A stretch of DNA of 64,000 nt from JAZQQB01 sp045628865 (GTDB taxonomy: Bacteria > Bacillota > Clostridia > Lachnospirales > Lachnospiraceae), in assembly GCA_045628865.1 (NCBI GenBank), contig JAZQQB010000071.1, positions 1 to 64,000 on the forward strand, read 5' to 3'. Position 1 is the stretch's first letter; each line of letters opens with the position of its first letter. A model generated the notes under the pieces. That model was not told where the DNA came from. It did not search any database and saw nothing but the letters and a program-made list of their open reading frames with translations. The position numbers were made by a program, and so were the translations under genes. Positions 45,234-52,437 of this stretch are shown one piece after another.

Positions 45234-45275
45234 CATCGGGTATGTCTGTTTTTAGGACATACTCGGTGTTTTTTT
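45234..45275 (+). terminator. Rho-independent terminator (and 5' leader hairpin of neuB transcript)
   Basis: A stem of 13 pairs, including two G-U wobbles, joins 45234-45246 with 45256-45268 around a 9-base loop, followed directly by T7 (45269-45275). It follows the stop of the fucosyltransferase-like gene by 40 bp. Because the promoter at 45203 would begin transcription near 45238, a shortened hairpin and the same U run also lie at the 5' end of the neuB message. Confidence 0.8.
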
Positions 45276-45300
45276 CGTGATATTAACAGGGGAGAAAAAA

Positions 45301-46344
45301 ATGAGTAAATTAGAGCAATTTTTTCAAAATAAAGATAATCATGATGTATATGTAATTGCTGAGATTTCGCAAAACCATGATGGGTCCTTAGGACAGGCTC
45401 ATGCATTTATTGATGCAGTAGCCAGTACTGGTGCTGATGCTATTAAATTTCAGACACATATTGCAGCAGAGGAAAGTACCTTATCTGAGCCTTTCCGTGT
45501 GAAGTTTAGTTATGAAGATGATACCAGATATGCTTACTGGGAGAGAATGGAATTTACAGAAGAACAGTGGGTAGGGTTGTATAATCATGCCAAGGAGGTT
45601 GGACTTGATTTCTTAAGTTCAGCATTTTCTGTAAAGGCATTTGAATTATTAGATAGAATTGGAGTGCCAGCCTGGAAGTTAGGTTCCGGTGAGGTATTCA
45701 ATGAAGTATTGATGAAGCGTATGATTGCTACAGGAAAGCCAATGCTGATTTCCAGTGGTATGAGTACCTATGAGGATATTGCCTCTCAGGTGAATATGAT
45801 TTGTGAGCATGGTAATGAGTGTGCTGTATTTCAGTGTACTACCGCATATCCATGCCCACCAGAAAAGACAGGTTTAAATGTTGTACAGGATTTACTGAAG
45901 AAACACCCTGATTGTGTAGTTGGTATGTCAGACCATTCGGGAACCATTTTTCCATCATTGGCAGCAGTTACCATGGGCGCTAAGATGGTAGAGGTACATG
46001 TGACCATGAGTCCATATATGTTTGGACCGGATATTTCATCCTCTGTGACAATTGAAGAATTGAAGCAGATGGTAGATGGTATTCGAATGACATCTACCAT
46101 GTTGTCACATACTGTGGATAAGGATACGTTAACAGAGGATTTAAAGAGAAATAAACAGATTTTTTCAAAGAGTGTCTATGTAAAGAAGGATTTAAAGGCA
46201 GGAACAGTTTTAACGGAAGATGATATTGCCTGCAAGAAACCAGCAGAAGGCATTACCACTGGTGAATATGATCAGGTGATTGGAAAGACATTAAGAACAG
46301 ATATGAAGAAGGATTCCCCTCTTCATTGGGAGGATTTACAATGA
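45301..46344 (+). CDS. neuB: N-acylneuraminate/legionaminate synthase
   Basis: The 347-residue protein has the NeuB fold: YVIAEISQNHDGSLGQAHAF and DAIKFQTH at the start, FLSSAFSVKAFELLDRIGV and WKLGSGEVFN in the barrel, VVGMSDHSGTI near residue 215, and a C-terminal SAF domain (SVYVKKDLKAGTVLTEDDI). It condenses phosphoenolpyruvate with ManNAc or a diacetamido relative to make a nine-carbon acid. The start is ATG 45301 with GGGGAG upstream; an earlier in-frame ATG at 45277 touches the terminator and is unlikely. It overlaps neuC by 4 bp. Confidence 0.93.
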   Translation: MSKLEQFFQNKDNHDVYVIAEISQNHDGSLGQAHAFIDAVASTGADAIKFQTHIAAEESTLSEPFRVKFSYEDDTRYAYWERMEFTEEQWVGLYNHAKEVGLDFLSSAFSVKAFELLDRIGVPAWKLGSGEVFNEVLMKRMIATGKPMLISSGMSTYEDIASQVNMICEHGNECAVFQCTTAYPCPPEKTGLNVVQDLLKKHPDCVVGMSDHSGTIFPSLAAVTMGAKMVEVHVTMSPYMFGPDISSSVTIEELKQMVDGIRMTSTMLSHTVDKDTLTEDLKRNKQIFSKSVYVKKDLKAGTVLTEDDIACKKPAEGITTGEYDQVIGKTLRTDMKKDSPLHWEDLQ

Positions 46345-47501
46345 AAAATGTGTGTGTAGTAGTAACTGCAAGACCAAGCTATTCCCGTATTAAATCAGCT
46401 TTGGTAGAGTTAAAGAAATATCCAGATATCAATTTACAGGTTGTGGCAGCAGCATCTGCAGTGCTAGATTCCTATGGTAAGGTTGTAAATCAGATTGAAG
46501 CAGATGGATTTACAGTAGCATCAACCGTATACAATGTAGTAAGTGGTGAGAATATCAATGTGGCTGCAAAGACAACAGGCCTAGGTATTATTGAGCTTGC
46601 AACTGTATTTGATAATATTAAGCCAGATTATGTAGTATCAATTGCTGATAGATTTGAAACAATGGCAACAGCTATTGCAGCTTCTTATATGAATATTCCA
46701 TTGATCCATATTCAGGGTGGTGAAGTAACTGGTAATATTGATGAGAAGGTACGTCATGCCATTACCAAGTTATCAGATGTACATCTAGTATCAACAGATA
46801 TGGCAAGAGAAAGAGTCATTAAGATGGGTGAAGATCCTGACAGAGTTATTGTAACAGGTTGTCCATCCATTGATATTGCGCAGGAAGTAAAGAATAATTA
46901 TGAGTCACTAAAATTTGACCCAGTGTCTAAATATAATGGTGTAGGAAAGCTGTTAGAGGATCGTGATGATTATGTGGTTGTTATGCTTCATCCATTAACA
47001 ACAGATATCGCACATGCAAGATCACAGACAGAAACCTTGCTTCAGACTGTGGAAACATTTGGCAAGCAGGTATATTGGTTCTGGCCTAATGTGGATGCTG
47101 GCGCAGATGGCGTATCTAAGGCGATTCGTGTGCATAGAGAGAATACAAAAGATTCTAATATCTATTTCTTTAAGAATATGTCACCAACAGATTTCTTAGT
47201 ATTGATCATGGGAAGTCAGTGTATCATTGGTAACTCTAGTGTTGCCATTAGAGAGTGTTCTTATCTTGGCGTTCCAGCTATTAATATTGGAGACCGTCAG
47301 ATTGGTCGTGAACGTGGTAAGAACGTTACAGATGTAAAAGAGTTTGATTCTGTTAAGATTACTGAGGCTTATCAGAATATCTTAAAGAGTCCTCGTCCAG
47401 AAAGTGATGAGCTTTACGGAAGAGGCGATGCCGGTGTGCGTATTGCAAAGGCAATTGCGGAGCTTGGTGAAGTTAGTATCAATAAGATCTTACAGTATTA
47501 G
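46341..47501 (+). CDS. neuC: UDP-N-acetylglucosamine 2-epimerase (hydrolysing)
   Basis: The 386-residue GT-B-fold enzyme begins VCVVVTARPSYSRIKSALVE and has VSIADRFETMATAIAASYM near residue 100, IHIQGGEVTGNIDEKVRHAI (the catalytic His/Glu region), and GNSSVAIRECSYLGVPAINI near the C-terminus. It turns UDP-GlcNAc (or a diacetamido-bacillosamine analogue) into UDP and ManNAc (or its analogue), the substrate of NeuB. The ATG at 46341 overlaps the neuB stop in an ATGA arrangement, with GGGAGG 8 bp upstream, so the pair is translationally coupled. Confidence 0.92.
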   Translation: MKNVCVVVTARPSYSRIKSALVELKKYPDINLQVVAAASAVLDSYGKVVNQIEADGFTVASTVYNVVSGENINVAAKTTGLGIIELATVFDNIKPDYVVSIADRFETMATAIAASYMNIPLIHIQGGEVTGNIDEKVRHAITKLSDVHLVSTDMARERVIKMGEDPDRVIVTGCPSIDIAQEVKNNYESLKFDPVSKYNGVGKLLEDRDDYVVVMLHPLTTDIAHARSQTETLLQTVETFGKQVYWFWPNVDAGADGVSKAIRVHRENTKDSNIYFFKNMSPTDFLVLIMGSQCIIGNSSVAIRECSYLGVPAINIGDRQIGRERGKNVTDVKEFDSVKITEAYQNILKSPRPESDELYGRGDAGVRIAKAIAELGEVSINKILQY

Positions 47502-47523
47502 TTAGATAGAAAGAGTGAAAACT

Positions 47524-48234
47524 ATGGCAGATAAAAGAATTGCAGTAATTTCAGCACGTGGCGGTTCTAAAGGAATCCCAAGAAAGAACATCATTGATAT
47601 CGCAGGGAAGCCATTGATTGCATATTCCATTGAAGCAGGATTAGATGCTATGGAAAAGGGTGCCATTGACAGATTGATCGTATCAACAGATGATGAAGAC
47701 ATTGCAGAGGTATCTAGAAAGTATGGCGCAGAGGTTCCATTTATGAGACCGGATTATCTTGCTTCTGATAAAGCGAAAAGTGTAGACTTGATGATTCATG
47801 CTGCTGAGTTTTATAGAGAAAAAGGAATTGTATATGAAGATATGTTGCTTCTACAGCCAACAACTCCAATGAGAACTGGAGAGGATATCGTAAAAGCCTT
47901 TGAGATTTATGACAACGAGATAGCAGATTCTTTGATTTCTTGTTTTAAAGAAGAATATATTTGTGATCTTGTGACATACCACAAGAATGGTGACGAGGCC
48001 ATTCCAGTGCATCCTAACCACAATGGAGGTGTTCGTCGTCAGGACTTAGAACCTTTATATGTGCGTAATGGCGCAATCTACATTTCTAAGATTGATTGGA
48101 TGATCAAGGAGAAGAAGATCTTTGGTGGAAAGCTTGCCATGTATGAAATGCCAAAGGAACGTTCCGTAAACATTGATACCATGTATGATGTAGAGTTAGC
48201 TAGGGTATTAATGGAGAATAACATCTGGGGTTAG
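47524..48234 (+). CDS. neuA: CMP-nonulosonate (N-acylneuraminate) cytidylyltransferase
   Basis: The 236-residue protein begins IAVISARGGSKGIPRKNI, the CTP-binding signature of CMP-sialate synthetases, followed by KPLIAYSIEAGL, LLLQPTTPMRTGEDIVKAF and LYVRNGAIYISK. It activates the sugar acid made by NeuB as a CMP donor. Start ATG 47524 is preferred over GTG 47515. LegB/LegC-type genes needed for legionaminic acid are not in the window, so plain sialic acid from UDP-GlcNAc is possible; the choice is undecided. Confidence 0.92.
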   Translation: MADKRIAVISARGGSKGIPRKNIIDIAGKPLIAYSIEAGLDAMEKGAIDRLIVSTDDEDIAEVSRKYGAEVPFMRPDYLASDKAKSVDLMIHAAEFYREKGIVYEDMLLLQPTTPMRTGEDIVKAFEIYDNEIADSLISCFKEEYICDLVTYHKNGDEAIPVHPNHNGGVRRQDLEPLYVRNGAIYISKIDWMIKEKKIFGGKLAMYEMPKERSVNIDTMYDVELARVLMENNIWG

Positions 48235-48250
48235 TTAATAAAATGAGTGC

Positions 48251-48258
48251 GGGGGGGG
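48251..48258 (+). repeat. G8 homopolymer before an acyltransferase start
   Basis: Eight consecutive G in an AT-rich stretch lie 6-13 bases before ATG 48264 and 8 bases after an in-frame upstream ATG at 48243. As a ribosome-site region or as codons 4-6 of a longer frame, changes in its length would alter translation. It is a candidate phase-variable tract. Confidence 0.6.
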
Positions 48259-48263
48259 CTGTA

Positions 48264-49370
48264 ATGACAAAATTAAATAATCGTAATACCGGAATAGAAT
48301 TATTGAGAATTGTTTCTATGCTTTTTATAGTTGCGTCACATTGTAGTTTTCATGCAGGTGGCAACAATTGGAATATGATGAAAGAGACAATTCATGCAAA
48401 TACTATTGTTAGCATTATTTTTGGTAGTTGGGGACAGCTAGGAGTTTTATGTTTTATCATCATTTCATCTTGGTTTTTAGTTGATAAGGATGGAATAAAC
48501 AAATTTAAAATTGTATGTATTCTGCTTCAAACATGGAGTATATGTGTGATAATAACTGTTTCTTTTATGATATTTAGTAGGAATACTATTCCGCCCCATA
48601 TTGTTATAGAAGAGTTTTTTACACCCATTTATAATCAATATTGGTTTATAACTGCATACATAGTTTTTTATTTGACAGTACCTTTTTTGCAGATATTTTC
48701 CAAAAGTTTGTCTGATGAGTTATTAAAGAAGTTAGTTGTAATATTAGTCATTCTTGTTCCAACTTACAATGTTATTATAGGCAATTTGGTAGGAGATATA
48801 GCGGATTTTTATGTGGTATTTTTTGTGATTGCATATTTAAAACGTAAGAAGAATAATTGGTTTGAAAGAAATGCGGTTATTGGATTTATTCTTACTTTTA
48901 GTGTCAATATAGGAATGATAATAGTTGGAAATATTGTAATTAACAATTATGGTATAACTAAATTGCAAACATATTGGGTGAGTCTTTTTACAAAAAGGCA
49001 TTTGCTTATGTATTTATGTGCTATTTTTCTGTTTTACGTGTTTTTGAATCATGTAGAAATAAAAAAGGGTAGGTTGATTCGGAAAATAAGTGAAACAACA
49101 TTGGGAATATATATAATACACGAGAATTTTTTGTTTCAAGGATTGGTTACAGATACAGGAATTGAACAATCGGTTTTGTGGGATAAATGGTTGAGAGTAG
49201 GAGAGTATTATAAGGGGTCTCAAATATTTGTTTTATACTATATTGGGGCTGTAGTAGTAGTTTTTCTATGTGCTTGTGTATTAGAGTATATACGAATAGC
49301 ATTAATTGATGATGTTTGGTTAAAGAAAAATAGTATGATAAATCGATTATGCAGTAAAAATAATAAGTGA
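48264..49370 (+). CDS. Acyltransferase-3 family membrane protein
   Basis: The ~368-residue protein has about 10 helices. Its opening, NTGIELLRIVSMLFIVASHC, is the acyltransferase-3 TM1 with R-x10-H spacing, followed by WGQLGVLCFIIISSWFLV. It would O-acetylate an extracytoplasmic sugar. Two starts are possible: ATG 48264, for which the G8 tract may act as an odd ribosome site, and ATG 48243, which puts the tract in the coding frame. With its Wzy neighbour the gene is visibly more AT-rich than the neu genes before it and the dehydrogenase after it, suggesting separate origin. Confidence 0.85.
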   Translation: MTKLNNRNTGIELLRIVSMLFIVASHCSFHAGGNNWNMMKETIHANTIVSIIFGSWGQLGVLCFIIISSWFLVDKDGINKFKIVCILLQTWSICVIITVSFMIFSRNTIPPHIVIEEFFTPIYNQYWFITAYIVFYLTVPFLQIFSKSLSDELLKKLVVILVILVPTYNVIIGNLVGDIADFYVVFFVIAYLKRKKNNWFERNAVIGFILTFSVNIGMIIVGNIVINNYGITKLQTYWVSLFTKRHLLMYLCAIFLFYVFLNHVEIKKGRLIRKISETTLGIYIIHENFLFQGLVTDTGIEQSVLWDKWLRVGEYYKGSQIFVLYYIGAVVVVFLCACVLEYIRIALIDDVWLKKNSMINRLCSKNNK

Positions 49371-49390
49371 TGATAGTGTAGGTTGAGTAT

Positions 49391-50575
49391 ATGGGTATAT
49401 TTTTATTTCTTAAACAATTTGTGGATATGCTCTATCAATGGAAGATATTGGACTATTTTATGGTCTGCTATATGTTGATATTGATGGGATATGCATTTTT
49501 AAAAAAAGAAAGTTACATGAAGTCTTTTAGAATTCAGTATGTAGATTTTATTGTCATGGGATTAATGATTATTTTTTCAATTTCTTTTTTTAGAAATAGG
49601 ACATTTTTTGCAACATTGATAAAAATTTTATCTTCATATGTTATATATTTTTTAGGGAGACTATATGGTTGTAAGGTGTTTGAACAGGGGAAATGGCTAG
49701 CATGGGCTGGTTATATAGTTGTTTATGTAAATTTAATATATCGATGTTATCTTTTTGGCTGGAAATTATTTTTAAATTCTAATCAACAAGGATTATTGAA
49801 TAGTGGTGGATTTTATTATTATAAAACTGATTTAGCATTTGCTATTATACTTGCGGCTGTTTTTATATATTGTTATGGTGCAAACAAATTTTTAAAGTAT
49901 TTTACAATTTTTCCAGTTTGTGGATATATGATATTTTATTCTGGTGCAAGAATGGAAATGATAGTTTTATTTTTTGTATATTGTGGCATGATTGCACATA
50001 TTTTTTTGAAAAAAAGAAACCTGAAAGGGCTATTAGATATCAAAAGAAAAAATATCTTATCAGGAATTATTTTTGCTTTGTTTTTTGGGGTCTTGATAAT
50101 AATAAATATATTGCCATATGATACTGTTGAAGTTGGTTTTACAAAAAATGGAGAAATCACATTACTTTCAAAGATAATGCATGCGAGACATGTTATTTGG
50201 TGGAATATTTTGGGGTATATGAAAAAACAAAGTGTAATTGTAAAATGTTTTGGTGTAGATTTAGGTTCTGAGTTACTTCATAGTGGATGCATGGATAGAG
50301 CTCATAGTATGTATATTAAAACACTGTATTCGGTAGGGTATATAGGTTGTTTAGGTCTCGTTTTGGTAATGAATGCGATTTTTAGAAAAGCTGGAAGTGT
50401 TCAGCATAGAAGTAATGCGTATATTACTATTGTTGTGTGGTTTGTTTTTATGATGTGTGGATTAACAATAGAAAGTTTGGAATTTACACAGATGAGTTGG
50501 TTTCCATTTCTATTTGGTGGAGCATTGCTTTCATGTGATGATATAAACGAAGAGAAAAGCGCAGAAAATAGTTGA
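49391..50575 (+). CDS. Wzy-type O-antigen/capsule polymerase
   Basis: The 394-residue protein has about 10-11 membrane helices and no strong sequence motif, as usual for Wzy. The large outside loop and the region IIFYSGARMEMIVLFFVYCG match O-antigen polymerase/ligase-like proteins, where SGAR/SRT-like residues are recurrent. It would join flipped repeat units end to end outside the membrane. It is the only polymerase candidate in the window. Extremely AT-rich: 49561-49620 has 11 G+C in 60 by hand count. The ribosome site is weak. Confidence 0.75.
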   Translation: MGIFLFLKQFVDMLYQWKILDYFMVCYMLILMGYAFLKKESYMKSFRIQYVDFIVMGLMIIFSISFFRNRTFFATLIKILSSYVIYFLGRLYGCKVFEQGKWLAWAGYIVVYVNLIYRCYLFGWKLFLNSNQQGLLNSGGFYYYKTDLAFAIILAAVFIYCYGANKFLKYFTIFPVCGYMIFYSGARMEMIVLFFVYCGMIAHIFLKKRNLKGLLDIKRKNILSGIIFALFFGVLIIINILPYDTVEVGFTKNGEITLLSKIMHARHVIWWNILGYMKKQSVIVKCFGVDLGSELLHSGCMDRAHSMYIKTLYSVGYIGCLGLVLVMNAIFRKAGSVQHRSNAYITIVVWFVFMMCGLTIESLEFTQMSWFPFLFGGALLSCDDINEEKSAENS

Positions 50576-50602
50576 ATTGATAAAGAAGAAAAGGAATAAA
50601 AG

Positions 50603-51577
50603 ATGAAACTTGGCATTTTAGAACCAGATCATTTTTCTGAAAAAGCAATTGAACAGCTTTCTCAGAAATTTGAAGTAGAAAAATTTGAATATATTAGTAC
50701 GGATGAGGCTTCTGTTAAGGAAGCCTTAAAAGGTTTTATAGAAGATAAAGATGCAATCTTTGTTAGGTTAGCATATGAGATTAGTGATGAATTGCTTTCT
50801 GGTGCAAAGAAGTTAAAATATATCTGTTCACCAACAACTGGTTTGAATCATATTAGTACCAAAAAGGCAAGTATGAATCAGCACGGTGAGAATGCACCAA
50901 TTCAGATTGTGTGTTTAAAAGGAGAGCAGGAGTTCTTATCAACAATCCGTGCCACACCAGAGCATACCTTTGGACTAGCTATGGGGTTACTTCGAAATTA
51001 CAGTGGAGCGATCAAGTCACTTGCTAATGATGAGTGGAACAGAGATTTATACCGTGGAGAAGAAGTCTTTTTAAACAAAGTTGGTATCATTGGCTTTGGA
51101 CGAGTAGGAAGAATAATTGCTGGGTATTATCAGGCATTTGGTGCAGAGGTTTCTTGCTTTGATATTGCTGAAATTCAGAATGTTCCAGCTGGTGTGAAAA
51201 AGATGGATGATTTAGAGAGTCTGATCAAAGCAAACAATATCATCCATATGTGCGCAAGCTACAGTGATGAGTATAGGGAATACTTTGGTGAAAAGTACTT
51301 TGCTATGCTGGATGGAAAGTACTTCATCAATACAGCACGTGGTGAATTGTTGAATGAAAGCGATTTAGTATCATATGTACAGAATGGCAAGTATAAGGGT
51401 ATTGCTATTGATGTATTGACTGGAGAGGCAGAGGATGATTTTGAAGAGAATTATAGATTGCTATTAGCAGCTGCCGATGAGAAGAATGTGATCATTACAC
51501 CCCATATTTCAGGTGCAACATTTTCATCGATGGCAAGAACCGAAGAATTTATCACCGAAAAATTATTACATTTTTGA
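50603..51577 (+). CDS. D-isomer-specific 2-hydroxyacid dehydrogenase
   Basis: The 324-residue protein has KVGIIGFGRVGRIIAGYYQA near residue 155 (the NAD-binding GxGxxG), NTARGELLNESDLV with the catalytic arginine, and ITPHISGATFSS with the catalytic histidine; the acidic residue of the relay lies in VLTGEAEDDFEE. It would reduce a 2-keto acid or oxidise a 2-hydroxy acid. Its position in a nonulosonate block suggests a sugar-acid or side-chain substrate rather than serine synthesis, but this is inference. AAGGAA lies upstream of the ATG. Codon use returns to that of the neu genes. Confidence 0.85.
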   Translation: MKLGILEPDHFSEKAIEQLSQKFEVEKFEYISTDEASVKEALKGFIEDKDAIFVRLAYEISDELLSGAKKLKYICSPTTGLNHISTKKASMNQHGENAPIQIVCLKGEQEFLSTIRATPEHTFGLAMGLLRNYSGAIKSLANDEWNRDLYRGEEVFLNKVGIIGFGRVGRIIAGYYQAFGAEVSCFDIAEIQNVPAGVKKMDDLESLIKANNIIHMCASYSDEYREYFGEKYFAMLDGKYFINTARGELLNESDLVSYVQNGKYKGIAIDVLTGEAEDDFEENYRLLLAAADEKNVIITPHISGATFSSMARTEEFITEKLLHF

Positions 51578-51591
51578 GGAGGGAAGACTAT

Positions 51592-52410
51592 ATGAAGGTT
51601 ACAGTTATTACACCAACGTGGAATCAAGCTGAGTTTATAGAAAAAACGATTCAGTCAGTAGTAGAACAGGATTATCAGGATATTGAATATATCATATTGG
51701 ATAGTTGTTCAGATGACGGGACGCAGGAAATTGTTGAAAAATATTGTAAAGATTATAGTTTTATCAAATACATCAGAGAAAAGGATCATGGTCAGGCAGA
51801 AGCAATCAACAAGGGACTCGAGCGAGCAACAGGTGACATTGTGTGTTGGTTGAATTCGGATGATTTTTACTATGATTCGAAAGTGATTTCTACTGTAGTT
51901 GATGAATTTGAGAAAAATCCAGAAATTGAAGTATTATTAGGTGATGGATATTACTGTGATAAAGAAGCAAATATTACAGAATATATAGATAGTAATCGTA
52001 ATGTACCAAACTGGGTTTTGACCAGATGGTATTATGTTCTTCAGCCAGCTATTTTTTGGAAGAAAAATGAGGAAAGACTGGATGAGCATTTCCATTATGT
52101 ATTTGACTGGAAGTTTTTTGCGGGAATGTTAAATCATGGAAAAGTTTTTCATTTTGTGAAGATACCTTTTGCGGTTTATCGTATGTATGAAACAAATAAA
52201 ACTGGACTAGCGAATGCACCTAGAAAAAAAGAAATATATGAAATGCAGAAAGAATTTCAGGTTAGTAAGTTCAATATCTGGTGGTGCAAACGGACCTACA
52301 AGGCATATGAATATGCAGAACGAAAAAATGTTAGCTGGCCAAAGAAAATAGTGGATTTTGGAAGTAAATTCTGGTTTCATTTAACAGGAAAGAGAGTATG
52401 CAGTTTTTAG
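51592..52410 (+). CDS. GT2 family glycosyltransferase
   Basis: The 272-residue GT2 enzyme begins VTVITPTWNQAEFIEKTIQS, then IILDSCSDDGTQEIVEKY, EKDHGQAEAINKGLERATGD and VCWLNSDDFYYDSK with the metal-binding Asp pair. The KDHGQAEAINKG block places it among colanic/capsule-type transferases. The start is ATG 51592 with AGGAGGG 8 bp upstream; a TTG at 51574 in the same frame overlaps the previous gene and is less likely. It has no membrane helix apart from a weak hydrophobic end. Confidence 0.9.
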   Translation: MKVTVITPTWNQAEFIEKTIQSVVEQDYQDIEYIILDSCSDDGTQEIVEKYCKDYSFIKYIREKDHGQAEAINKGLERATGDIVCWLNSDDFYYDSKVISTVVDEFEKNPEIEVLLGDGYYCDKEANITEYIDSNRNVPNWVLTRWYYVLQPAIFWKKNEERLDEHFHYVFDWKFFAGMLNHGKVFHFVKIPFAVYRMYETNKTGLANAPRKKEIYEMQKEFQVSKFNIWWCKRTYKAYEYAERKNVSWPKKIVDFGSKFWFHLTGKRVCSF

Positions 52411-52437
52411 TAACACATACGATTGAGGATTAGTAGG

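Noticed and set aside
45831..46100. Antisense open frame of 89 codons within neuB, and many similar minus-strand frames across the window
   Set aside because: They lie inside well-supported + strand genes, lack ribosome sites and show no recognisable protein features; they are shadows of the coding frame.
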